Shown here one piece after another: positions 33,876-44,950 of a stretch of 64,000 nucleotides of DNA. The notes beneath the pieces are model-generated. The model was not told the origin of the DNA and did not search any database. It was given only the letters and a program-made list of their open reading frames with translations. Every line of letters starts with the position of its first letter. Within the stretch, counting starts at the first letter, position 1. Both the position numbers and the translations under genes were made by a program. Source of the DNA: Bradyrhizobium canariense (lineage in GTDB: Bacteria > Pseudomonadota > Alphaproteobacteria > Rhizobiales > Xanthobacteraceae); assembly GCF_018130465.1 (NCBI RefSeq), contig NZ_JAFCKJ010000007.1:1-64000 (forward strand), written 5' to 3'.

Positions 33876-34301
33876 ATGGCGAATGATTCAAGCGACTTTG
33901 CCCGTTCGATGGCGATCGCGACCTCCGGTCTGCGGGCGCAGGCCGGGCGCATGCGGGTGATCTCGGAGAACATCGCGAATGCGGATTCGACGTCGCAGAC
34001 CGCCGGTGGCGATCCTTACCGGCGCAAGGTGCCGACCTTCTCCTCGGCGCTGGACCGTACACTCGACGCGCAGGTCGTCACCCTCGGCAGGATCAAGCCC
34101 GACCAGTCCAATTTCCGCACCAAATACGAGCCGAACAATCCGGCGGCGGATGCCACCGGGAACGTCAAATATCCCAACGTGAACTCGGTGGTCGAGATGA
34201 CCGACATGCGCGACGCGCAGCGGTCCTACGAGGCCAATCTCAACATCATCAGTGCGACGCGCCGGATGATCCAGCGCACCCTCGACATCCTCAAGAGCTG
34301 A
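33876..34301 (+). CDS. flgC: flagellar proximal rod protein FlgC
   Basis: 141 residues. SMAIATSGLRAQAGRMRVIS and ENIANADSTSQTAGGDPYRR are the rod N-terminus; YPNVNSVVEMTDMRDAQRSY and EANLNIISATRRMIQRTLDI the C-terminus. It follows flgB by 18 bases and precedes fliE by 16. Confidence 0.97.
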   Translation: MANDSSDFARSMAIATSGLRAQAGRMRVISENIANADSTSQTAGGDPYRRKVPTFSSALDRTLDAQVVTLGRIKPDQSNFRTKYEPNNPAADATGNVKYPNVNSVVEMTDMRDAQRSYEANLNIISATRRMIQRTLDILKS

Positions 34302-34317
34302 ACAGGACATTTGAACC

Positions 34318-34626
34318 ATGGCAACACCGACAATTGCCGCCAACGCCTATGCAAACCTCGCCCGCGTGCTGGAGAACAGCGGTGCCGGCAAGGGCAGCGA
34401 GCCGAGCGGGCAGTCCTTCGCCTCTCTTCTGAAAGACACTGTCGGCAGCGTCCTGGAGTCCGGCCGCAAATCCGATGCGCAGACGGTGGCGATGGCCGCC
34501 GGCAAGGCCAACGTGATGGACGTGGTGACGGCGGTCGCAGACACCGACGTCGCCGTGTCCACGCTGGTCTCGGTCCGCGACCGCGTGATCGCGGCATACG
34601 AAGACATCATGAAGATGCCGATCTGA
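34318..34626 (+). CDS. fliE: flagellar hook-basal body complex protein FliE
   Basis: 102 residues. The family C-terminal helix is clear (VVTAVADTDVAVSTLVSVRD, RVIAAYEDIMKMPI), with SFASLLKDTVGSVLESGRKS in the middle. FliE links the MS ring to the rod. A dispersed palindrome follows, separating this unit from fliQ-fliR-flhB. Confidence 0.95.
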   Translation: MATPTIAANAYANLARVLENSGAGKGSEPSGQSFASLLKDTVGSVLESGRKSDAQTVAMAAGKANVMDVVTAVADTDVAVSTLVSVRDRVIAAYEDIMKMPI

Positions 34627-34635
34627 TTTTTCTCC

Positions 34636-34719
34636 GTCGTCATTGCGAGCGTAGCGAAGCAATCCAGAATCTTTCCGCGGCGGCAGTCTGGATTGCTTCG
34701 CTACGCTCGCAATGACGAG
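34636..34719. repeat. dispersed palindromic repeat, copy 3
   Basis: Same family as 13.2 kb: CATTGCGAGCGTAGCGAAGC arm, about 27 variable bases, then the inverse arm ending CTACGCTCGCAATGACG. The arms carry a compensating change (GTAGC with GCTAC), so base pairing is kept. It lies between fliE and fliQ. Confidence 0.9.
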
Positions 34720-34780
34720 GAGGGGTTCGTGCGGTCCTCATCAAGCGGTGGGGATGAGACTTGAATGAAGGAACTGCGAA

Positions 34781-35044
34781 ATGACCGGACCGGAAACCCT
34801 CGACGTCGCGCGTGATGCGATCTGGACCATCGTGATCGTGTCGTCGCCCCTGATGGTGGTCGGCCTCGTGGTCGGCGTCGTCGTGTCGCTGTTCCAGGCG
34901 CTGACGCAGATCCAGGAGCAGACGCTGATCTACGTGCCGAAGATTCTGGCCATCTTCGCCACAATGCTGCTGGCGTTGCCGTTCATGGCCGACGCACTGC
35001 ATTCCCACATGCTGCGGATATCGTCGCGAATCATCGGCGGCTGA
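34781..35044 (+). CDS. fliQ: flagellar export gate protein FliQ
   Basis: 87 residues with two membrane helices (IWTIVIVSSPLMVVGLVVGV, KILAIFATMLLALPFMADAL) joined by the conserved QALTQIQEQTLIYVPKI loop. It is part of the FliP-FliQ-FliR export channel. It is followed 17 bases later by fliR. Confidence 0.97.
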   Translation: MTGPETLDVARDAIWTIVIVSSPLMVVGLVVGVVVSLFQALTQIQEQTLIYVPKILAIFATMLLALPFMADALHSHMLRISSRIIGG

Positions 35045-35061
35045 GGCACAATGCGCCGGTC

Positions 35062-35832
35062 ATGCGCATCGACGTCTCGCTGCTGCCGGCGCTTGCCGCC
35101 TCCTTCATGCTCGCCTTCGCCCGGGTCGGCGCGATGGTGATGCTGTTGCCGGGGCTGGGCGAGACCAATATCCCGACGCGGGTGAAGCTGTCGATCGCGC
35201 TGATGCTTACGCTGATCATCCTGCCGCTGCATCGCAGTGCCTATCAGGTCGACATGGGCTCGATCGCGCCGCTGCTGGTTCTGATGCTGCATGAGATCGT
35301 GATCGGCATCGTGCTGGGGGCGACCGCGCGAGTGACGTTGTCGGCGCTCCAGGTTGCCGGTGCCGTGATCGCGCAGCAGATGGGGCTCGGCTTCGTCACC
35401 TCGGTCGATCCGACGCAGGGACAGCAGGGCGTGCTGGTCGGCAACTTCCTGACGATGCTGGGGGTGACGCTGCTGTTCGCCACCGACAGCCATCATCTGG
35501 TGATCGCGGCGCTGAACGACAGCTACACGATCTTCGCGCCGGGCGAGACCGTGTCGAGCGGCGATGTCGCGGCGCTGGCGACGCGCGCCTTTGCCGCCGC
35601 CTTCCGCTTGGGCTTGCAACTTTCCGGCCCGTTCCTGGTGTTCGGCCTCGTCTTCAACATCGGGCTCGGCGTGCTGGCGCGGCTGATGCCGCAGATGCAG
35701 GTCTATTTCGTCGGCGTGCCGCTCTCGATCTTCGCCGGCTTCCTGGTGCTCGCCGTGGTGCTCACGGCGATGATGGGCACCTATCTCGACTATTTCATCG
35801 GTGTCATGCACCAGATGATGCCGCTCAAGTGA
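35062..35832 (+). CDS. fliR: flagellar export gate protein FliR
   Basis: 256 residues with about six membrane segments. Family features: MLAFARVGAMVMLLPGLGET, PTRVKLSIALMLTLIILPLH, LLVLMLHEIVIGIVLGATAR and the C-terminal VFNIGLGVLARLMPQMQVYF. It follows fliQ by 17 bases and precedes flhB by 11. Confidence 0.97.
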   Translation: MRIDVSLLPALAASFMLAFARVGAMVMLLPGLGETNIPTRVKLSIALMLTLIILPLHRSAYQVDMGSIAPLLVLMLHEIVIGIVLGATARVTLSALQVAGAVIAQQMGLGFVTSVDPTQGQQGVLVGNFLTMLGVTLLFATDSHHLVIAALNDSYTIFAPGETVSSGDVAALATRAFAAAFRLGLQLSGPFLVFGLVFNIGLGVLARLMPQMQVYFVGVPLSIFAGFLVLAVVLTAMMGTYLDYFIGVMHQMMPLK

Positions 35833-35843
35833 CCGGGTGATCG

Positions 35844-36923
35844 ATGGCGGAAGACAACGATCCAGAGAGTCAAACAGAAGACCCGACGCAAAAACGTCTC
35901 GAAGAGGCGCTCGAACGCGGTGACGTCGCCAAGAGCCAGGAGATCAACACCTGGTTCATGATCGCGGGCGGCACGCTCGTGGTCTCGACCTTCTCGGGAT
36001 CGGTCGGCAGCGGGCTGATGGCGCCGATGCGCAACCTGCTCGCCAATTCCTGGATGATCAAGACCGACGGCAGGGCTCTGCTCGCCCTGATGCAGCAGAT
36101 CGAGGTCGCGGTGCTCGCGGCGGTCGGCGTGCCGCTGCTGATGCTGGTGCTGGCGGCAATTGCCGGCAACATGCTGCAGCACCGCCTGGTCTGGTCGGCC
36201 GAATCCCTCAAGCCCAAGTTCAGCAAGCTGTCGCCTGCCGAAGGCCTCAAGCGCATCTTCGGCAAGCAAGCGGCGGCGAACTTCCTCAAGGGTCTCGGCA
36301 AGCTGATCGTGCTCGGCGCGGTCATGACCGCGATCCTTTGGCCGGAGCGGCATCGCATGGAGGCGATGGTCAGGCTCGATCCGGCCGCCTTGCTCGGCGC
36401 CTCTACCAGCCTGACCATTCATCTGCTCGGCGCGGTGGTCGCGGCGCTCGCGATCATCGCCATTGGCGACTATTTCTTCCAGTATCGCAGCTGGTTCCAG
36501 CGGCAGAAGATGTCGCTCCAGGAGATCAAGGAAGAGTTCAAGCAGTCCGAAGGCGACCCGCACATCAAGGGCAAGCTCAGGCAGCTGCGCCAGCAGCGCT
36601 CCAAGAAGCGCATGATGCAGGCGGTTCCCAAGGCCTCCGTGATCATCACCAACCCGACCCACTATTCGGTGGCGCTGTCCTATGAGCGCGGCATGTCGGC
36701 GCCGATCTGCGTCGCCAAGGGCGTCGACAGCCTCGCTTTCAAGATCCGGGAGATCGCGCGCGAGCACGACATCCCGATCGTCGAGAACGTGCCGCTCGCC
36801 CGCGCGCTCTACGCCACCGTCGAGATCGACCAGGAAATCCCGACCGAGCACTATCATGCGGTCGCCGAAGTCATCGGCTACGTCATGCGTCTGAAGAGCG
36901 GATTCGGTGCCAGCCGGCAATAA
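35844..36923 (+). CDS. flhB: flagellar export switch protein FlhB
   Basis: 359 residues: an acidic/basic N-terminus (ESQTEDPTQKRLEEALERGD), four membrane segments, and a cytoplasmic domain with the self-cleavage motif NPTH (about residue 270, in VIITNPTHYSVALSYE). FlhB changes export specificity from hook to filament after cleaving between Asn and Pro. The intact motif indicates normal switching. Last gene of fliQ-fliR-flhB. Confidence 0.97.
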   Translation: MAEDNDPESQTEDPTQKRLEEALERGDVAKSQEINTWFMIAGGTLVVSTFSGSVGSGLMAPMRNLLANSWMIKTDGRALLALMQQIEVAVLAAVGVPLLMLVLAAIAGNMLQHRLVWSAESLKPKFSKLSPAEGLKRIFGKQAAANFLKGLGKLIVLGAVMTAILWPERHRMEAMVRLDPAALLGASTSLTIHLLGAVVAALAIIAIGDYFFQYRSWFQRQKMSLQEIKEEFKQSEGDPHIKGKLRQLRQQRSKKRMMQAVPKASVIITNPTHYSVALSYERGMSAPICVAKGVDSLAFKIREIAREHDIPIVENVPLARALYATVEIDQEIPTEHYHAVAEVIGYVMRLKSGFGASRQ

Positions 36924-37077
36924 AACCCCTGAAAAGTACTGGAAATGGCTCTAATCTGGGAATCAGCGTACCTTTCGCCCCTGCTGCCCTTGCGCCTGCG
37001 GGTCCGATTCAGGCAGGGAGGACCCTGCGCGCCCCGTAGCGCGTTGATTCTCTGCCGACAGGCTGTGCCAGCTTGAG

Positions 37078-39660
<2,583 letters not shown>

Positions 39661-39888
39661 GGGCTTCAACGCAGTGACGAAGGCAAAGCGGAATTCCCGT
39701 CGCAAAAGCGACGGTAACCCGCGACCTCGGTTCCTTCGCACGCCCGGCCAAGCTGCCCGCAAATATGGGCTTTTGCCACATCCCCGCGACTGAGGGCCGC
39801 AGCCATAAGTTCCGATAATGGCTTCCTTTTTCCGGAAGGCTGCCCATCTTAGGAGCACGTCCCCATGCCGGGGATCTGGGAAACGAAC

Positions 39889-40872
39889 ATGAATTTCTCG
39901 CAACGCTCCCGCAGTCTCTTCAAGACGATCGCCGTCGTGCTGGCGCTTGCGCTGCCGACTGCGCTGGCGATCTCGTCAGCCGACGCGCGCGTCGGTGGCG
40001 GCATGTCGTCGGGTTCGCGCGGTTCGCGCACCTATTCGGCCCCGCCGTCGACCACGACCGCACCGGGCTCGACCTCGCAGTTCAATCGGACCTACACCCA
40101 GCCTGGTGCTGGCATGAATTCGGCCGCAGCTGCGCCCGCGCGCGGCGGCCTGTTCGGCCGGGCCGGCGGCTTCATGGGCGGTCTTGCGGCCGGCTTCCTC
40201 GGCGCGGGCCTGCTCGGCATGCTGTTCGGCGGTGGCCTTTTCGGCGGCCTCGGCGGCCTGTCGTCGATCATCGGCCTGATCATCCAGATCGTGCTCGTGG
40301 TGGTCGTGGTTCGGCTGGCGATGTCCTGGTGGCAGCGCCGCCACACCCCGCAGGCGGCCTATGCCAATGCTGATGCCGGTGCCGGTCCGGGACCGCAGCC
40401 GAACAATCGTAGTGGTCTTGGTAGTGGTCTTGGCGGCGGCTTCGGCTTCGGCGCCAACAACAACGCGCCGCTCGAGATCAAGCCGGACGACTATGAGGCG
40501 TTCGAGCGCCTGCTCGGCGACGTCCAGTCCGCCTGGTCCAACGAGGACGTGGCCAAGCTGCACACGCTCGCGACGCCGGAAATGGTCTCCTATTTCGAGC
40601 AGGACCTCGGCCAGAACCGCGCACGCAACGTCGTCAACAAGGTCAGCGACGTGAAGCTGTTGCAGGGCGACCTCGCGGAATCCTGGCGCGAAGGCGAGAC
40701 CGATTACGCGACGGTGGCGCTGCGCTTCGCGCTCACCGACAAGACGCTCGACCGCAATACCGGCGCGGTTGTCGCCGGCAGCGAGCAGCCGGGCGAGGCC
40801 ACCGAAGTCTGGACCTTTGCCCGACGTCCGGGCAGCGGTTGGGAATTGTCGGCGATCCAGCAGACCAACTGA
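39889..40872 (+). CDS. Tim44-domain membrane protein
   Basis: 327 residues from MNFSQRSRSLF; an ATG 24 bases upstream is also open. A signal or anchor (TIAVVLALALPTALAISSAD) is followed by a Gly/Ser/Thr-rich stretch, a Gly-rich hydrophobic segment (GGFMGGLAAGFLGAGLLGML), a membrane helix (IIGLIIQIVLVVVVVRLAMS) and the C-terminal Tim44/MRPL45-like domain (about 200-327: EIKPDDYEAFERLLGDVQSA, EQDLGQNRARNVVNKVSDVK). Bacterial members are inner-membrane proteins of unclear role. The 3' end of this gene is partly duplicated near 46.15 kb. Confidence 0.88.
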   Translation: MNFSQRSRSLFKTIAVVLALALPTALAISSADARVGGGMSSGSRGSRTYSAPPSTTTAPGSTSQFNRTYTQPGAGMNSAAAAPARGGLFGRAGGFMGGLAAGFLGAGLLGMLFGGGLFGGLGGLSSIIGLIIQIVLVVVVVRLAMSWWQRRHTPQAAYANADAGAGPGPQPNNRSGLGSGLGGGFGFGANNNAPLEIKPDDYEAFERLLGDVQSAWSNEDVAKLHTLATPEMVSYFEQDLGQNRARNVVNKVSDVKLLQGDLAESWREGETDYATVALRFALTDKTLDRNTGAVVAGSEQPGEATEVWTFARRPGSGWELSAIQQTN

Positions 40873-40894
40873 TCGCGCGTATAGCGACAAACGG

Positions 40895-40929
40895 GGGCGT
40901 CGTGCTTCGGCACGGCGCCCTTTTTGTTT
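40895..40929 (+). terminator. intrinsic terminator of the Tim44-domain gene
   Basis: GGGCGTCGTGC, a TTCG tetraloop and GCACGGCGCCC (one T-G pair) form an 11-bp stem followed by TTTTTGTTT. A degenerate copy is found at 46204-46237. Confidence 0.93.
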
Positions 40930-41039
40930 GAGCGGCACGTTTCCGGTTCAGGCGGCATTTGGGCGAAGCACTTAATTGCTTGTTGGCCGCGCAGAGCTGC
41001 CGCAATTTCGCGCCTGCCGGTTGGATGAGGAGGTATTCC

Positions 41040-42425
41040 GTGAGCCAGTGTGTCGCGCACCTGAGGACAAACTACGAAGGCATTGCCAGGAGTTCGTCCC
41101 TGCTGCTGGAGGCGATCGGAACGGCGTATGACCGGATCGAGGCCGAGTGCGACCGCAATTGCTGGATCTATCTTCGCCCACGGCAGGAGGCACTCGAAGA
41201 ATGCCATAAGCTGGTGGCGCGCGCGCGGACCGGCGAGAATCTTCCGCTGCTCGGCATTCCATTTGGTGTGAAGGATAATATCGACGTCGCGGGAATGCCG
41301 ACCACTGCCGCATGTCCGGCGTTCAGCTACACGCCCTGGCATTCCGCGCACAGCGTCGAACGCCTCACCGCGGCCGGCGCAATTTGCCTCGGAAAGACTA
41401 ATCTCGATCAGTTCGCCACAGGCCTATCCGGCGTGCGCTCGCCCCATGGCCCCTGCGCGTCCGTTGCCGATGCGCGCTATATTGCGGGCGGCTCCAGTTC
41501 CGGGTCCGCGATCGCCGTGGCGGCCGGGCACGTCGCCTTTGCGCTCGGCACCGATACCGGCGGCTCGGGGCGCGTACCCGCCGGGTTCAACAACATCGTC
41601 GGAATCAAGCCGACCGTTGGGCTGGTGTCATCACGTGGCCTGGTGCCGAATTGTCCGACGATCGATTGCGTTTCGGTATTCTGCAATACCGTCAGCGACG
41701 GCGAGGCAATCCTCGACATCATCGAAGGGTTTGATTTCGAAGATCCCTACAGCCGCCTGCCCAGAGCGTTTTTCCCCGCCAACGGGGCGGCGCCATCATT
41801 CCGGTTCGGCCGCGTTGCGCCAGCGGATATCGAATGCTTCGGCATGCCGGAATGCGGCGAACTCTACGAGAGCGCCTGCGAGCGTCTTGCTCATATCGGA
41901 GGAACGGCGATCGAGGTGGACTTCGCCCCATTCCGCCAGGCAGGGGAGTTGATGTTCAGCGGTCCCTGGGTAGCGGAGCGGCGCTCTGCCATCGCTTCGC
42001 TCATCGACGTCGAATCCGGCTCCTTGCTTGATGTCACGAGGACCGTGCTGGGCTCAGCCGCCGGCTATTCGGCGATCGACACGTTTGGTGCCATTCACCG
42101 GCTGCACCGGCTTCGCCGCGACGCCGAAGCGATCTTTGCCGGCATCGATGCCCTGGTGGTTCCGACTGCTCCGCGGCCGTTCACACTGGAGGAGATGCAT
42201 CGTGATCCGATCACCCTCAACAATCGTCTGGGCTACTACTCGTATTTTGCCAATCTACTCGATCTCTGCGGCGTCGCTGTTCCGAATGCGAAATTGCCGA
42301 ACGGCATGCCCATGGGCGTGACCCTCCTGGCGCCGGCCTGGCACGATCGCGCGCTGATCGGACTGGCGCGGCGGTTCGAGGCCGGCGCAGACGGATCGGC
42401 GCTCGAATTGAAGTCTGGCGGCTAA
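41040..42425 (+). CDS. amidase-signature enzyme, allophanate-hydrolase-like
   Basis: 461 residues from a GTG start preceded by GAGGAGGT. The amidase signature is complete: the catalytic Lys in PFGVKDNIDVAG, the cis-Ser in GGSSSGSAIAVAAG and the nucleophile in GTDTGGSGRVPAGFNNIVG. The sequence around it (GIKPTVGLVSSRGLVPNCPT, then DCVSVF) is closest in style to the amidase half of allophanate hydrolase, which splits urea-1-carboxylate to ammonia and CO2. The C-terminal domain of full-length allophanate hydrolases (about 600 residues) is absent. It converges on the crp gene and lies beside an ABC uptake operon. A role in using an amide or urea derivative is inferred. Confidence 0.85.
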   Translation: MSQCVAHLRTNYEGIARSSSLLLEAIGTAYDRIEAECDRNCWIYLRPRQEALEECHKLVARARTGENLPLLGIPFGVKDNIDVAGMPTTAACPAFSYTPWHSAHSVERLTAAGAICLGKTNLDQFATGLSGVRSPHGPCASVADARYIAGGSSSGSAIAVAAGHVAFALGTDTGGSGRVPAGFNNIVGIKPTVGLVSSRGLVPNCPTIDCVSVFCNTVSDGEAILDIIEGFDFEDPYSRLPRAFFPANGAAPSFRFGRVAPADIECFGMPECGELYESACERLAHIGGTAIEVDFAPFRQAGELMFSGPWVAERRSAIASLIDVESGSLLDVTRTVLGSAAGYSAIDTFGAIHRLHRLRRDAEAIFAGIDALVVPTAPRPFTLEEMHRDPITLNNRLGYYSYFANLLDLCGVAVPNAKLPNGMPMGVTLLAPAWHDRALIGLARRFEAGADGSALELKSGG

Positions 42426-42435
42426 AGGGCGGACA

Positions 42436-43161
42436 TTATTCCATCGCCTGCCCGAGCGTAGAAACATCCAGGATCGAAATCACGGATCTGTCGTATCTGA
42501 TCACGCCTTCGTCCTGGAGCCGCGCGAGTTGCACGGTCACCCATTGGCGGGTGGATCCGATGAGGTTGGCGAGATCCCCGTGGGTAAACGGCATGCCGAC
42601 GACGATCTCACCGTCGCGCTTCACGCCGTAGACGTGCGACAGGAAGATCAGCAGGCTATGCAGCCGCTCGGTGACCGAGCGCGTCCCAAGCATCTGGGCC
42701 ATTGCTGAATAGCATCGCGCCTTGAATGCGAGGGCATCCAGCAAGGCGACTGCGATTGCCGGCGATTCAAGCGCAAGCCGCCGCAACGCCAGTCCGGGCA
42801 TGAACGTCAACCGGCTGCGCTCGGCCGCAACCGATGTCCACATGTGCGGACCCGTCCCGAATATGTCGGGCCCGCCGACGAAGTTGCCGGGAAACCAATA
42901 GGCGAGCGTGACTTCGCGCCCTGACGGTGCCGCATAGTAGCTGCGTATGCGCCCCTCGCTGATCAGGTAGATTCCGGCCTGTGCGTCGCCCTGAGACCAA
43001 ACCAGTTGGCCGGCTTCCAGGATCTTTTCGCGTCCGATCGCACGCAAGCGATTGCAATCAGCCCGGTTGAGACCATCCAGCAAGCCGGGCAGGGGTCTGA
43101 CGAGATCGTCCGACTCCGCGAGCATCACGCCTGCCGCTATCGCGCTGTTCGCTCTGTGCAT
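42436..43161 (-). CDS. Crp/Fnr-family transcriptional regulator
   Basis: 241 residues from the ATG at 43161; an upstream TTG at 43200 is open but not preferred. The cyclic-nucleotide-binding fold (about 40-140: ILEAGQLVWSQGDAQAGIYL, ISEGRIRSYYAAPSGREVTL, YWFPGNFVGGPDIFG) precedes a winged helix (MPFTHGDLANLIGSTRQWVT, then LARLQDEGVIRYDRSVISIL). It lacks the Cys cluster of FNR, so an iron-sulfur oxygen sensor is unlikely. It lies on the same strand 90 bases after the ABC ATPase gene and probably regulates this module. Confidence 0.92.
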   Translation of the reverse strand: MHRANSAIAAGVMLAESDDLVRPLPGLLDGLNRADCNRLRAIGREKILEAGQLVWSQGDAQAGIYLISEGRIRSYYAAPSGREVTLAYWFPGNFVGGPDIFGTGPHMWTSVAAERSRLTFMPGLALRRLALESPAIAVALLDALAFKARCYSAMAQMLGTRSVTERLHSLLIFLSHVYGVKRDGEIVVGMPFTHGDLANLIGSTRQWVTVQLARLQDEGVIRYDRSVISILDVSTLGQAME

Positions 43162-43251
43162 GGCCGGCTCCGCATGTGAGACCCGGCATCGACTATTCAA
43201 GAACCATGCCAGCCCGCTGCGGTCCGCCTCAGACCCGCGGACTCCGGGTGA

Positions 43252-44112
43252 TCAGTTCGCGTCCGACTGATTGAACGCCCGCAACCCTTCTGCGCGGATG
43301 ACGTCGAGACAATCCTTCTTGAGCGAAAGATAAGCTGGCTCGACCAGGACAGAATTCGACCGTGGACGCGGCAGCTTGACCGCGACTTCGCGTAGGATGC
43401 GGCCGGGTCCCGCGCTCATGATGAGAACGCGGTCGGCCAGCACGATGGCTTCATCGATGTCATGCGTCACGAATACGATTGTCGCCTTGATCCGGTCGCG
43501 CAACGCCAGCAGATTGTCTTGCATCACCGCGCGGGTCTGCGCGTCGAGCGCCCCGAAGGGCTCGTCCATCAGCAGCACACGGGGCTGATTGGCCAGCGCT
43601 CGTGCGATCGCCACGCGCTGTTGCATGCCGCCGGACAGCGTGTTCGGATAAGCGTCGGCGAAACGCTTGAGGCCGACCATCGCGATCAGATCGTCGGCGA
43701 TGGCATACGCTTCCGTCGTGGACTTCCCGAGCATCCTGGGGCCGTGGGCGATATTCCTGCGGACGGACTTCCAGGGGAAGAGATGCGGCTGTTGGAACAC
43801 CATGCCGACATCGGGACGCGGACTGTAGACGGGCGCGCCCTCGACCAGGATTTCGCCTTCGAACGGCACTTCCAGCCCGGCGATCGTATTGAGGACCGTC
43901 GACTTACCGCAGCCGGAGGGCCCGGCGATGCAAACGAACTCGCCAGGCGCCACGTCAAACGAAACGCGATCGACCGCGATGATTTGCCCGCGCTTGGTGT
44001 CGAAAACGATGCTTAGGTTCGAGACTTGAATGGCCGGTTGTTTCCGCGCCGATTCGACGGAGGCAGGCGAACTTGCCAGCGCCAGTTTCATGCTCGATCG
44101 AGATCCCGACAT
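43252..44112 (-). CDS. ABC transporter ATPase, nitrate/sulfonate/taurine type
   Basis: 286 residues. Walker A is GPSGCGKST, the Q-loop follows in VFQQPHLFPWKSV, the signature is LSGGMQQRVAIARAL and Walker B is VLLMDEPFGALD, with the switch His in VTHDID. The sequence groups with SsuB/TauB/NrtD-type importers. Its ATG overlaps the permease stop by one base. A later ATG at 44091 is possible. It energises the uptake system of the two upstream genes. Confidence 0.95.
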   Translation of the reverse strand: MSGSRSSMKLALASSPASVESARKQPAIQVSNLSIVFDTKRGQIIAVDRVSFDVAPGEFVCIAGPSGCGKSTVLNTIAGLEVPFEGEILVEGAPVYSPRPDVGMVFQQPHLFPWKSVRRNIAHGPRMLGKSTTEAYAIADDLIAMVGLKRFADAYPNTLSGGMQQRVAIARALANQPRVLLMDEPFGALDAQTRAVMQDNLLALRDRIKATIVFVTHDIDEAIVLADRVLIMSAGPGRILREVAVKLPRPRSNSVLVEPAYLSLKKDCLDVIRAEGLRAFNQSDAN

Positions 44113-44936
44113 CAGCGCCACCAGACGATACGTTCGGCAAGAGCCGCAAACAGCCGGTCGGCGATGAACGAAATCAACCCGAGCGCTGCGAGCCCGCCCA
44201 TGACCTGGCCCGTTTGCAAATTCTGCTGCGCAATCTCGATCCTGTAGACGATGCCGGCGAAAGCGCCGGCCAGTTCAGCCGCGACAAGCGTGTAGAAGGA
44301 GATGCTGACGGCGGTGCGCAACCCGACCACAATGTAGGGAAGCGCGCCCAGCAGCACGATCTCCTGGAGCATCTGCCGTCGGGGCGTGCCGAGCATCAAC
44401 GCCGCCCGAATAAGGCCACGGTCGACCTTCTGCACGCCGATGTGGGTCGAAAGCCATACCGTGAAGAACACGCCCCATACGACGAGGAACAATTTTCCCG
44501 CCTCCGACAGGCCGAACCAGAGGATGACGATCGGCACGAACGCAATCGGCGGAATTGGCCGCAGGATATGGAATAGCGGGGACAGCAAGCTCGAGATCAC
44601 AGGGAATTGGCCGGTGAGAACACCGAGCAGGATACCGAGCGCGCCGCCCACGATGAACCCCGTGGTGACGCGAAAGAGGCTGGCTAACAGATCGCTAAAG
44701 AACTGTCCGCTTCGTATCCATTCAAGCACGGCCGCAGCAACCACCGTCGGCGGCGGAAACAGCACCATGTTGACGGTCCCGGAACGGGAGACCAGTTCCC
44801 AGAGCCCAATGAACAAGGGAAGAGAAAGCGCCCCGACCAGAATATTGAGGCGACGCAGCCCAACTGAATTCGGCCGCCGAGCGCGACCGCCAGTGCGGAT
44901 GGCAATATCGCTTGCTGCTGAAGTGGCTTCCTGCAT
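44112..44936 (-). CDS. ABC transporter permease, nitrate/sulfonate/taurine type
   Basis: 274 residues with about six membrane helices. The SsuC/TauC-type cytoplasmic loop is visible (ALMLGTPRRQMLQEIVLLGA, LPYIVVGLRTAVSISFYTLV), as is FHILRPIPPIAFVPIVILWF. It starts 14 bases after the solute-binding gene and overlaps the ATPase gene. The open frame continues upstream over the previous gene but is not supported. Confidence 0.94.
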   Translation of the reverse strand: MQEATSAASDIAIRTGGRARRPNSVGLRRLNILVGALSLPLFIGLWELVSRSGTVNMVLFPPPTVVAAAVLEWIRSGQFFSDLLASLFRVTTGFIVGGALGILLGVLTGQFPVISSLLSPLFHILRPIPPIAFVPIVILWFGLSEAGKLFLVVWGVFFTVWLSTHIGVQKVDRGLIRAALMLGTPRRQMLQEIVLLGALPYIVVGLRTAVSISFYTLVAAELAGAFAGIVYRIEIAQQNLQTGQVMGGLAALGLISFIADRLFAALAERIVWWR

Positions 44937-44950
44937 GGCCGCGCGGGTGC

